A DNA stretch of 64,000 nucleotides from CAXXHQ01 sp963665265. GTDB lineage: Bacteria > Planctomycetota > Planctomycetia > Pirellulales > Thermoguttaceae. The translations under genes were made by a program, and so were the position numbers. Positions 8,582 through 16,890 of this stretch are shown piece after piece. The stretch spans positions 2,976,001 through 3,040,000 of the forward strand of contig OY762224.2 of NCBI GenBank assembly GCA_963665265.2. The letters run 5' to 3'. Numbering within the stretch: position 1 is the first letter of the stretch; the number at the start of each line of letters is the position of its first letter. The notes under the pieces were generated by a model. It was not told the DNA's origin. It was given only the letters and a program-made list of their open reading frames with translations, and made no database searches.

Positions 8582-9787
8582 ATGACGAAGTACGCTGTAA
8601 TCATTCCTGACGGCTGCGCCGACGAACCGCTCGAGTCGCTCGGCGGCCGAACGCCGCTGGAGGTCGCGAATTTGCCGGCCATGGACGCGATTGCGAAGGA
8701 AGGCGTCGTCGGTCGCGCCGACAACACGCCGATTTCATTGCCCGCCGGATCGGATACGGCGAACTTGAGCTTGCTCGGTTACGATCCGATCGCTCATTAC
8801 ACCGGTCGCGCGCCCTTGGAAGCGGCGGCGATGGGAATTTCTCTCGGTCCGAACGATTGGGCGGTGCGCTGCAACATCGTGACGGTCGAAGACCAAATGA
8901 TGAAGTCGTTCACGGCGGGCCAGATTTCCTCCCAGGAAGCGGCCGACCTGATCGACGCTTTGCAAAAGAAGCTTGGCGACGACCGGTTGCAATTCCATGC
9001 CGGCGTCAGCTATCGCAATTTGCTGCTGTATCGAGGCGGCTCCGCGAAAGCCCCGTTTTCGATGGACACGCGCACGACGCCGCCGCACGATTTGACCGAT
9101 CAATCGGTATTGGACGACTATCCGCGCGGACCGGGGAGCGATCTGCTCACACGTTTGATGGGCGAAAGCGTGGCGATCTTCGCCGATCATCCGGTGAACG
9201 TCGCGCGTCGCAAGGCAGGCAAGCCGGTCGCCACGAATATTTGGCTGTGGGGGCTCGGCAGCGCGCCGAAATTAGCTCCGTTCGAGCAAGCTTACGGCGT
9301 TAAAGGGGCGATCATTACGGCCGTCGATTTATTGCGCGGGATCGGCGCCTTGGCGGGCTGGAAACGGATCGACGTTCCGGGCGCCACCGGGTATTTTGAC
9401 ACGGATTACGCCGCCAAAGGCCGTTACGCCGTCGAGGCTCTCGACGACGTCGATCTCGTCTGCGTTCACGTCGAAGCGACGGACGAAGCTTCGCACGAAG
9501 GAGACGCGACGGAGAAGGTGAAGGCCCTTGAGCAAATCGACAAGCACGTCGTCGCTCCTCTGCATGCCGCGTTGAAGAAGCACGGCGATTACCGCATTCT
9601 GGTCAGTCCCGATCACCCGACGCCGATTCGCACCAAGACGCACAGTCACGGCTTCGTTCCGTTTTGCATGGCCGGCAAAGGCGTCGCGGCCGACAAGGCG
9701 ACGAAGTATGACGAAAAGACGGCGGACGACTCCTCGCTCGTTTTCGAGGAAGGCTGGAAGCTGATGGGGCATTTCATCGGCAAATAG
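8582..9787 (+). CDS. ApgM-like phosphotransferase, putative homoserine kinase
   Basis: A 401-residue member of the alkaline-phosphatase superfamily, cofactor-independent phosphoglycerate mutase (archaeal ApgM) branch. The start MTKYAVIIPDGCADEPLESL holds the metal-binding Asp (D10), followed by the nucleophile region SLPAGSDTANLSLLGYDP (Ser about 58). The C-terminal metal ligands are in HVEATDEASHEGD and VSPDHPTPIRTKTHSHGFVPF. A subgroup of this family (TIGR02535) was proposed to be homoserine kinase in genomes lacking ThrB, partly because it sits next to hom, which is the case here. I therefore prefer homoserine kinase over phosphoglycerate mutase, but the sequence alone does not settle it. 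It shares the strand with hom and is followed by a bidirectional terminator. Confidence 0.8.
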   Translation: MTKYAVIIPDGCADEPLESLGGRTPLEVANLPAMDAIAKEGVVGRADNTPISLPAGSDTANLSLLGYDPIAHYTGRAPLEAAAMGISLGPNDWAVRCNIVTVEDQMMKSFTAGQISSQEAADLIDALQKKLGDDRLQFHAGVSYRNLLLYRGGSAKAPFSMDTRTTPPHDLTDQSVLDDYPRGPGSDLLTRLMGESVAIFADHPVNVARRKAGKPVATNIWLWGLGSAPKLAPFEQAYGVKGAIITAVDLLRGIGALAGWKRIDVPGATGYFDTDYAAKGRYAVEALDDVDLVCVHVEATDEASHEGDATEKVKALEQIDKHVVAPLHAALKKHGDYRILVSPDHPTPIRTKTHSHGFVPFCMAGKGVAADKATKYDEKTADDSSLVFEEGWKLMGHFIGK

Positions 9788-9812
9788 TCGGCGTCGAGGC
9801 TTCGGCGGCTCT

Positions 9813-9838
9813 AACGCGTTTGGCATGTCAAACGCGTT
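9813..9838. terminator. Bidirectional terminator hairpin between convergent genes
   Basis: A perfect 10-bp stem (AACGCGTTTG with CAAACGCGTT) encloses a 6-base loop, placed between the ends of the ApgM-like gene and the convergent phosphoesterase gene. There is no long T-run on either side, so termination strength is uncertain. Confidence 0.6.
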
Positions 9839-9841
9839 CGC

Positions 9842-11023
9842 TTACTTCGCGCGGAGCGTCATTAGCGTGATTTCAGGCGGGCAGTTCCAGCGTACCGGCT
9901 CTTCGCCGCTGATGCCGCGCGATACGAACGTCAACGTCGGTTCGTTATAGAACAATCCGCGAGAGTATCGAACGCCGTTGAACGAAGGGGTTAAGATCGG
10001 ACCCAACGGCGGAACGCAAATCTGTCCGCCATGCGTATGACCGCAGAATAAAAGGTCCATGTCGTTCTTTTGCGCCCAGCGCATCTGATCGGGCGAATGC
10101 GCTAGGGCGACGCGAAACGGCTCGCATTCCGAATCTCGACGGGGAATGGCCGGGGAATCGGCGGGCCAATCAAACCACGGTCGTTCGTTTCCCGCGAGAA
10201 GCACTTTTTTGTCGCGAAATTCGGCGTATTGCCATCGGCCGCCAAGATCGATCAGTCCGGTTCGGATCATCGCCGAACGAATCTCTTTCGGGTTGCGGTA
10301 TGAATCGTGATTCCCGAGCACGAAATAGACTCCGTAGCGACTTCTCAATTTTCCGAGCGTGTCGCCGATCCAGGGAACGCAGTTGAGGTTATCGACGACG
10401 TCGCCGGTTAACAGCGTACAATCCGCATTCAGATCATTGGCCGCCCGAGTCATTTCCTGAAAGTAACGTTTGCAGATCAAACCGGTGAAATGGAAGTCGG
10501 TGGCGTGCAAAATTGTCAGGCCGTCAAGTTCCGCGGGCAATCGGGGAGGTTCGACCGTCAGTTCGGTCAGGGTGAGCGAAAGGGCTTGATTATATGGCCA
10601 GTAGGCCGACGGCGAGTTGCGATTTTCCGACTCCGGATCGTCGCGCGACGGCAGATGCAAATCGAGCTTTCGGCATCCGACGAATCGTACGACGTCGGGG
10701 GTTCGGTAAAAGACGATAAAGGCGAGCCAACGCCCGATGGTGACGGCGGCGATCGTCCAGCAAAAGATCAAGTACGCCGAGAGGACGGGAACGAGGCTGA
10801 ACGGCTCGCCTCGCCAAAGGGCGGCGGAAGGCGTTTGGGAGAGGCCGAAAAGAGCCGACGCGAGGTCGAGCGTCGGACCGACGCCCATCGTGAGGAAGCA
10901 CATTCCGGTAATTGGTTTAAGAACGGCATGACGAATTTCCAATGCATGAAGTCGGTTGGCGCATCCGATCCAAAAAAACGCATGTCCAATCCATGCAATC
11001 GGCAATAACAGCAAATAGAACAT
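9842..11023 (-). CDS. Membrane-bound metallophosphoesterase
   Basis: A 393-residue protein. The N-terminal 130 residues are hydrophobic, with about three membrane segments (the first near residues 3-22, another near TIAAVTIGRWLAFIVFY). The C-terminal calcineurin-like domain has the four family blocks in order: HATDFHF (about 173), LTGDVVDN (about 203), VLGNHDSYR (about 238) and FCGHTHGGQ (about 328). These ligate two metal ions. The arrangement resembles YkuE/YaeI/LpxG-type membrane phosphoesterases, some of which cleave UDP-diacylglucosamine or phospholipid headgroups; the substrate here is unknown. It is convergent with the ApgM-like gene and divergent from the M16 pair. Confidence 0.88.
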   Translation of the reverse strand: MFYLLLLPIAWIGHAFFWIGCANRLHALEIRHAVLKPITGMCFLTMGVGPTLDLASALFGLSQTPSAALWRGEPFSLVPVLSAYLIFCWTIAAVTIGRWLAFIVFYRTPDVVRFVGCRKLDLHLPSRDDPESENRNSPSAYWPYNQALSLTLTELTVEPPRLPAELDGLTILHATDFHFTGLICKRYFQEMTRAANDLNADCTLLTGDVVDNLNCVPWIGDTLGKLRSRYGVYFVLGNHDSYRNPKEIRSAMIRTGLIDLGGRWQYAEFRDKKVLLAGNERPWFDWPADSPAIPRRDSECEPFRVALAHSPDQMRWAQKNDMDLLFCGHTHGGQICVPPLGPILTPSFNGVRYSRGLFYNEPTLTFVSRGISGEEPVRWNCPPEITLMTLRAK

Positions 11024-11254
11024 TCCGAGCGGACTCTTTGTTAAGGCGGGGGAATCTGACTTTTAGAAGGCAATCGCAGGTACATGGATATTTTCGGATA
11101 ATCGTGCCGTAAGTCAACAATGATAAGGAGCCTACGGCGAAAATGGCGAGTATCTGGCGGAAATATATGACTTGAGATATGCTGATGGTTTGAAATCGGC
11201 TGAATTGTCGCCGGTTTTGAGTTGGAGTGAAAAAAGCAAATTGGAGGCTTTTCC

Positions 11255-12664
11255 ATGCACGTCCGAGAACAATTCGTCCATCGCCGTCGATTGCGAGATT
11301 CGTTGCGAGGTTATCGGCTTATTGTATTCGTCGCGACGGCGTTTCTCGCCGTCACTTCGACCGCATTTGCGGCCGATGGCGCAAAACAAACCGGCGAAAA
11401 AAAGTTCTTTCCCTATTCGGTTCAAGAGATGACTTTGCCGAACGGATTGAAGACGATCGTCGTCAATGCGCCAAGTCCAGGGTTGATCACTTATTTCTCC
11501 GTCGTTCGAACCGGAAGTCGGGACGAAGTTGAGCCGGGTAAATCGGGCTTCGCTCATTTCTTCGAGCATATGATGTTTCGCGGAACGAAAACCTATCCCG
11601 GGCCGGAATATGACCGCATTGTGACGAACTTGGGCGCGCATTCGAACGCTTTCACTTCGGACGACGTGACGGCGTACCATATGACTTTCGCCAAGGACGA
11701 TTTGGAAAAAGTGGTCGAGATCGAAAGCGACCGTTTTCAAAACTTAAGTTATGAAAAGCCCGCCTTTCAAACCGAAGCGGGAGCGGTCTACGGCGAATAT
11801 CGCAAAGGAATTTCCAATCCGTTTATGCTCCTCGAGGAGAAAGTCGCGGATTGCGCTTTCGACAAGCATACCTACAAACATACGACGATGGGGTTTGAGG
11901 CCGACATCAAGGCGATGCCTCAGGCCTATGACTACTCCCTTTCTTTCTTCAAACGATTTTACCGACCGGAGAACGTCGTTATTCTTGTGGTCGGCGACGC
12001 GAACGCCGAGAAGACCTTCGCGCTAATCAAAAAATACTACGGCGCATGGAAGCCGGGGTATGAGACTCCGAAAATCACGCCGGAGCCGGAACAAAAGGCC
12101 GAGCGGCAGTTAGAAGTGAAGTACCCGGGAAAGACTCTGCCGATTCTTTGTCTCGCCTATAAAGGGGCGGCGTTCGATCCGACGAATCGGCTTTATGCGG
12201 CCTCTCTGTTGCTGGACGAGTTAGCTTTCGGCTCGACGAGCGAACTGCAAAAGAAGCTGGTTCTTCGCGATCAAAAGGCGGAGTTTTTGGCCTCGGACGT
12301 TCCTATGCATCGCGACATGCCTCTTTTCTTTATCTATAGCATGGTTAAGGATGAAAAGGACGTGGACGGCGTGAAAGGGGAAATCGACGCGACAATCGCC
12401 AAATTCCAGAAGGAATTGGTGAGTCCCGAGTTGCTTGAAAAGGCGAAGCGAGGCAAACGATACGGATTTTTGATGGGGTTGGATTCGGCCGAGAAAACGG
12501 CGAACGCTCTTGTTGGGTTCGTGGCGATGACCGGCGACGTGAAGGCGGTCGATCAACTTTATGAATCGATCCAGCAAGTGACGCCCGAAGACGTTCGTGA
12601 AGCGGCGAAAACGTATTATCAGCCGACTCGTCGCACCGTGACCGTTTTGAAAGGAGTTCAATAA
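11255..12664 (+). CDS. M16-family zinc metallopeptidase, catalytic subunit
   Basis: A 469-residue exported peptidase. A basic N-terminus and hydrophobic core (about 22-41, ending near TAFAADG) form a signal peptide. The inverted zinc motif HFFEH occurs in FAHFFEHMMFRG (about 94-105), with the distal Glu in the FQTEAGAVYGEYRKG region. The fold repeats as an N-terminal catalytic half and a C-terminal half. GGAGG-like sequence (TTGGAGG) 10 bases before the ATG supports this start. M16B peptidases such as PqqL or mitochondrial processing peptidase often act as pairs of active and inactive subunits, and the next gene, one base downstream, is the inactive partner. Probably periplasmic peptide degradation. 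Confidence 0.9.
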   Translation: MHVREQFVHRRRLRDSLRGYRLIVFVATAFLAVTSTAFAADGAKQTGEKKFFPYSVQEMTLPNGLKTIVVNAPSPGLITYFSVVRTGSRDEVEPGKSGFAHFFEHMMFRGTKTYPGPEYDRIVTNLGAHSNAFTSDDVTAYHMTFAKDDLEKVVEIESDRFQNLSYEKPAFQTEAGAVYGEYRKGISNPFMLLEEKVADCAFDKHTYKHTTMGFEADIKAMPQAYDYSLSFFKRFYRPENVVILVVGDANAEKTFALIKKYYGAWKPGYETPKITPEPEQKAERQLEVKYPGKTLPILCLAYKGAAFDPTNRLYAASLLLDELAFGSTSELQKKLVLRDQKAEFLASDVPMHRDMPLFFIYSMVKDEKDVDGVKGEIDATIAKFQKELVSPELLEKAKRGKRYGFLMGLDSAEKTANALVGFVAMTGDVKAVDQLYESIQQVTPEDVREAAKTYYQPTRRTVTVLKGVQ

Positions 12665-12665
12665 T

Positions 12666-14210
12666 ATGCTTTTTACTTTCAATAAATTCGCCGTTCGCGT
12701 GAAATATATCGTTCGAGCGGCTGCATTCGTCGTTCTTTCGCTTTACTGCGGCCGGGCGATGTGCGCGGAGAAAGCGCCGGCGGCGCAGGTCGTCGCATTG
12801 CCGGTCTCCGAAGATCCGAGCGTATCTTTCCACATTTGGTTTCATGTCGGTTCGCAAAACGATCCGCAGGGCAAAGAAGGTCTTGCCGCGTTGACCGCCG
12901 AGATGATTTCGAAGGGCGCCACGAAAAAACTGTCGTACGAAGAGATTTTGGATAAAATGCTCCCGTTGGCGGCCGGATACGGCGCGACGACGAACGAGGA
13001 GATGACCGTCATTAGCGGTCGGGTTCACAAGGACAACCTCGCCGAGTATTATCCTTTGCTTCTTCAGGCGATCGAAGAGCCGGCGTTCAAGGAAGAAGAC
13101 CTCAAACGTCTCAAGGAGACGGCTCTTAATTATCTTAGCAATACGCTTCGCTATTCGTCGGACGAAGACCTCGGAAAGGCAGTCTTATACAACTCAATTT
13201 TTCACGGAACGCCTTACGGACATCTTCCGACGGGGACGATCGCCGGCGTCAAAAGCGTCACGCTCGACGACGTGCGCGAGTTTTACAAAAAATATTATAC
13301 GCGCGACAACGTAACGATCGGCATCGCCGGGGGCTATTCGCCGAAGACGCTGGATCAATTGCGGGCCGATTTGGCGAAACTGCCGTCGGGAAAGCCGGCG
13401 GTCATTTCGGCGCCTTCGCCGCAGCCTATTAAAGGCGTTCATGTGACGATCGTTGAAAAGCCGTGCATCGCCACGGCGATGAGCCTCGGCTATCCGATCG
13501 ACGTACTTCGCAACCAGCCCGACTGGTACGCTTTAGCTTTGGCGGATTCTTGGTTCGGCCAGCATCGCAATTCGAGCAGTCATTTGTATCAAGTTCTCCG
13601 CGAAGAACGCGGCCTAAATTACGGCGACTATTCTTATATCGAACGCTTTCCGAACGGCGGCGCGCTGACGGTTCCGCCGGCAAACGCATCTTTGCGAAAG
13701 CAGATCTTTGAAATGTGGATTCGTCCCGTTCCTCATGCAGCGAACGTTTTTGCGCTTCGCGCCGCCGTCCGTGAATTGCATAAGTTTATTGACGTCGGAT
13801 TGACCAAAGACGACTTTAACACGACGCGCAACTTTCTTAAAACGTACGTGTTGAATTTCGCGCCGACGACTTCGGAACAGCTCGCTTACGCTTTGGACGA
13901 TCAGTTTTACGGAGTGCAAGGGAGCCATTTGGCGAACTTCCGCACGGCGATCAAGTCGCTTTCGCTCGCCGAGACCAACGCCGCCGTGAAAAAATATTTG
14001 CAATACGATAATTTGCAGATCGTCATCGTGACGAAAGACGCCGAGGCGTTGAAAAAAGCGCTGGTCAGCGGCGAGCCGAGTTCGTTCGAGTATCCGACTC
14101 CGAAATCGAAGGAAGTTTTGGAGGAAGATAAGGAAATCGTCAAGTATCCGCTGGGGATCAAGGCCGAAAACGTGAAGATCGTTCCGGTAGAGACGTTGTT
14201 TGAAAAATAA
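12666..14210 (+). CDS. M16-family protein, inactive partner subunit
   Basis: A 514-residue homologue of the preceding peptidase that lacks the zinc motif: where HxxEH is expected it reads GLAALTAEM within PQGKEGLAALTAEMISKG (about 72-89). A signal peptide ends near RAMCAEK (about residue 36). The M16 C-terminal half is clear, with the R/Y substrate-binding pair region LREERGLNYGDYSYIERF. The start is one base after the stop of the catalytic subunit, preceded by GGAG, so the two are translated together. In known M16B heterodimers the inactive subunit supplies a Gly-rich substrate-binding loop. It ends 29 bases before the radical SAM gene. Confidence 0.88.
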   Translation: MLFTFNKFAVRVKYIVRAAAFVVLSLYCGRAMCAEKAPAAQVVALPVSEDPSVSFHIWFHVGSQNDPQGKEGLAALTAEMISKGATKKLSYEEILDKMLPLAAGYGATTNEEMTVISGRVHKDNLAEYYPLLLQAIEEPAFKEEDLKRLKETALNYLSNTLRYSSDEDLGKAVLYNSIFHGTPYGHLPTGTIAGVKSVTLDDVREFYKKYYTRDNVTIGIAGGYSPKTLDQLRADLAKLPSGKPAVISAPSPQPIKGVHVTIVEKPCIATAMSLGYPIDVLRNQPDWYALALADSWFGQHRNSSSHLYQVLREERGLNYGDYSYIERFPNGGALTVPPANASLRKQIFEMWIRPVPHAANVFALRAAVRELHKFIDVGLTKDDFNTTRNFLKTYVLNFAPTTSEQLAYALDDQFYGVQGSHLANFRTAIKSLSLAETNAAVKKYLQYDNLQIVIVTKDAEALKKALVSGEPSSFEYPTPKSKEVLEEDKEIVKYPLGIKAENVKIVPVETLFEK

Positions 14211-14239
14211 GAGACCGGCGGGCTTCCGCTTCAAAACGC

Positions 14240-16108
14240 ATGAGAAATTCGCGTAGCAAAGTCGTTTTGGCGCAGTTGCCGATTCCGCCGGTCGGGCCGT
14301 ATCCGGTGCGGAGCAACGTTCCGCTTGCGGCGGGTTTTTTGAAGCTTTTTGCGCATCGCAAAGGGCTTACCCGGCATTTCGATATCGAAATTCTCTCGGA
14401 GAACTCGGTCAACACGCTCGGCGATCGCGGATTGGTCGCCGAAATTGCGGCTCGGGATCCGAAGATCATCGGCTTTTCCTGTTATCTTTGGAACGTCGAG
14501 CGGACGCTGTGGGCGGCGGAACGGTTGCGCGATGAATTGCCGAACGCGTTGATCGTTCTCGGCGGACCGGAAATTTCGCTCGATAACTATTGGGTTTTGG
14601 AAAACGACGCCGTAACTCACGCCGTTATCGGCGAAGGTGAGGCGACGTTCGCCGAGTTTTTAGACGCATGTTCGAACGACCAGTATTGGCCGAAGATTGC
14701 CGGTCTGTGGCATAAGAACAATAGAAATCCGGCTCCACGGGCGCCGCTCGCCCATCTCGACGACGTCGCGTCGCCGTATTTTGAGGGAATTTTGGAGCCG
14801 CCGACCGGTCGGACTCTCTTCCTAGAGACGACGCGCGGCTGCCGTTTTCATTGCGGTTATTGTTACTACCCGAAACAACATCATTCGATTCGTTCGTTAT
14901 CGGGGGGCGAAGTCGCCGCGCACGTTAATTTCGCCTTGGAGCACGACGTCAAGGAAATCTTCATTCTCGACCCGACGATCAATCAACGCGTTGATTTTCA
15001 CGATTTTCTCCGAATGCTGGCGGCAAAGAACAAAGACGGACGGGTTAAGTTTTCCGGCGAATTACGCGCGGAGGGAATCGACGAGGAGGCGGCCCGGCTC
15101 TTGAGGGAGGCGAATTTCCACGAGTTGGAGATCGGCTTACAGTCGGTCAATCCGAAAGCGCAAGAGCTGATGGGACGCCCTGTGAATCTCGAAGCTTGGG
15201 AACGCGGCGTTCGGAATTTGATAGAAGCGGGCATTCGCACCCGGCTTGATCTGATTCTCGGCCTGCCCGGCGATTGCCCGAGAACTGTGCGTTCCGGGAT
15301 TGAATATTTGAGTCGATTTCAAGGCGAGGCGGAATTTCAGTTGTTTCAGCTTTCGGTTTTGCCCGGCACTTCTTTTCGGGAAAACGCGGGGCGTCTGGGC
15401 TTACAATATCAAGTACGACCTCCGTATTACGTTTTGCAAACGCCTTCGCTGAACTTGGAGCAAATCGTTTCGCTTTCGATCGATGCGGAAGAAGCGTTGG
15501 GAACTTCGTTCGACGCCCCGCCTGAGCCGGAGCCTTTTTGGCTTGAGCCTGAATTGTTGGCCGACGCATGCGACGGCAAGAGAGCTTCGATTTCGACAGG
15601 CGGTTATTCATCGTTGAGCGGAGCGGAGAATCTAGCGCCGAGAATTGCCGAACGAGGCGTAAAAATCAATCTCGACGAGAGCGATTACGAGATGCCGGCT
15701 GCAGAGCGACGAGCGGTGAATTTCACGCTGCATTTACTAAGCTCGGATTTCTCGCGAGACGCGGGAACGGTTTGCGAATTGGTCGCCGATTGCTTGAAGG
15801 CGAATCCGCATTCGTCGTTGCAAGTTTTGCTGGAGCCGACCGGCGATCCGCGAAGTCTGAACGCCGAATTGACGCACGACATACTCAGTTTGTATTGCAA
15901 CGTGAATACGTATTTGAATCGGTACTATAGCGTTCAGCCTTACGGCGGAGCGGGGGCGGCCAGGACTTACGTTTTGTTGACCTCGTCGGCTCGTGAGAGA
16001 ATGAACGAGCGAAAGCTAGAGGGCTTGCGAGAGACGGCCGCCATCGTCTGGCTGGACGGCGAACTATCGGACGAGGATGCGGCAAACGGGGATTATTCTT
16101 TGGCGTAA
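14240..16108 (+). CDS. B12-binding-domain radical SAM protein
   Basis: A 622-residue cytoplasmic enzyme. Residues 1-140 form a cobalamin-binding-like Rossmann domain (IIGFSCYLWNVERTLW, LIVLGGPEIS), and the radical SAM core carries CRFHCGYC (CX3CX2C, about 202-209) for the 4Fe-4S cluster. After the TIM barrel, an extra C-terminal region of about 190 residues has no motif I know. Members of this group (BchE-like or DUF4080-type) carry out methylations or rearrangements, but many are orphans. No His of the B12 base-off motif (DxHxxG) is visible, so cobalamin may not bind. It follows the M16 pair on the same strand and is convergent with the Cys-tail operon, so a link with that operon is not supported by strand. 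Confidence 0.85.
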   Translation: MRNSRSKVVLAQLPIPPVGPYPVRSNVPLAAGFLKLFAHRKGLTRHFDIEILSENSVNTLGDRGLVAEIAARDPKIIGFSCYLWNVERTLWAAERLRDELPNALIVLGGPEISLDNYWVLENDAVTHAVIGEGEATFAEFLDACSNDQYWPKIAGLWHKNNRNPAPRAPLAHLDDVASPYFEGILEPPTGRTLFLETTRGCRFHCGYCYYPKQHHSIRSLSGGEVAAHVNFALEHDVKEIFILDPTINQRVDFHDFLRMLAAKNKDGRVKFSGELRAEGIDEEAARLLREANFHELEIGLQSVNPKAQELMGRPVNLEAWERGVRNLIEAGIRTRLDLILGLPGDCPRTVRSGIEYLSRFQGEAEFQLFQLSVLPGTSFRENAGRLGLQYQVRPPYYVLQTPSLNLEQIVSLSIDAEEALGTSFDAPPEPEPFWLEPELLADACDGKRASISTGGYSSLSGAENLAPRIAERGVKINLDESDYEMPAAERRAVNFTLHLLSSDFSRDAGTVCELVADCLKANPHSSLQVLLEPTGDPRSLNAELTHDILSLYCNVNTYLNRYYSVQPYGGAGAARTYVLLTSSARERMNERKLEGLRETAAIVWLDGELSDEDAANGDYSLA

Positions 16109-16111
16109 CAG

Positions 16112-16159
16112 GTAGCGAGCGCCCTGTGTTGGCCACAGCACATGGAATGTGCTTGCTAC
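16112..16159. repeat. Palindromic element between convergent genes
   Basis: The element is bounded by GTAGC (16112-16116) and GCTAC (16155-16159) and contains two internal hairpins: CTGTG with CACAG, and AGCACAT with ATGTGCT around GGA. It covers the stop codon of the minus-strand methyltransferase. It is of a type dispersed in planctomycete genomes and may double as a terminator. Confidence 0.6.
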
Positions 16160-16890
16160 TGTTTCGTCGCCGTGATGAGAAGAAGCGGCAGGTGCGCGAT
16201 TGTTTCGGCGGAAATCTTCTTGTACGCAGATCGAGCGGATGCGACTTTTTTACGCTCTTCATCGTCGAGCGGCAACTCTTCGAGCCAATCGAAACGCGCG
16301 TCGCTCGCCTCTTCAATCCGATCGCTTAGGCCGACTTCGACGTCGAATCCCCGTCGTCGCAGTTCGACGATCGCTCGGCGAGAGGCCGAAACATCGGCGC
16401 CCGCTCGCAGCAGCCCGTTGATCCAGATATCTCGCGTCGCCGTCGCCTGCGGGTATTCGATCATGCCGCCGAAATCGGGTTCGACGGCAGTAAGCGCTCC
16501 TCGCTTTCGCAAGACGCGAGCAATCTCGTCGAATACGGCCGGTCGGTTCGCCCAAAGAAAAAAGAACTGGCAAAAGATTAAATCGAACGCGTCGTCGGCG
16601 AACGGCAAGCGGCATGCGTCGCCGCATATGCGAAAAGCGGACTCGAATGCGGCGGCCTCACTGCGCAAAGCGTCGAAACGTCGGTCGAAGGCGATGACGC
16701 GCCCGCAGCCGCGTCGTGTAAGTTCCTCGACCGCTGAGCCGTATCCGCAACCCAGATCGAGAATTGAACGGCGGCGCGCTATGTCAACGTTGCGTAGCAG
16801 CCTCGCCCTCGCCGGAGCCGATCGTTGCGATTGCTCGACGAGAAACTTTTGGTTCGGCAGCGAAAAATCGTTTGCCGGCGCGTCGTTCAT
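16156..16890 (-). CDS. SAM-dependent methyltransferase, last gene of the Cys-tail operon
   Basis: A class I methyltransferase of 244 residues when started at the ATG at 16890, which overlaps the TAA of the upstream membrane-protein gene by one base (TAATG). A longer frame to 16938 would run into that gene's Cys-Ala tail and is rejected. Motif I is ILDLGCGYGSAVEEL (about 44-58), the acidic end of strand 2 is VIAFDRR, and motif post-I includes DAFDLIFCQFFFLWA. The family fits the Methyltransf_11/UbiE type acting on small molecules or proteins. Coupled position downstream of the Cys-tail protein suggests it belongs to the same maturation pathway, but its acceptor is unknown. Confidence 0.88.
   Translation of the reverse strand: MNDAPANDFSLPNQKFLVEQSQRSAPARARLLRNVDIARRRSILDLGCGYGSAVEELTRRGCGRVIAFDRRFDALRSEAAAFESAFRICGDACRLPFADDAFDLIFCQFFFLWANRPAVFDEIARVLRKRGALTAVEPDFGGMIEYPQATATRDIWINGLLRAGADVSASRRAIVELRRRGFDVEVGLSDRIEEASDARFDWLEELPLDDEERKKVASARSAYKKISAETIAHLPLLLITATKQ

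Noticed and set aside
14240..16108. B12-binding radical SAM gene as a sixth member of the Cys-tail operon
   Set aside because: It is on the opposite strand, converges on the operon and follows the M16 genes; only proximity suggests a link.
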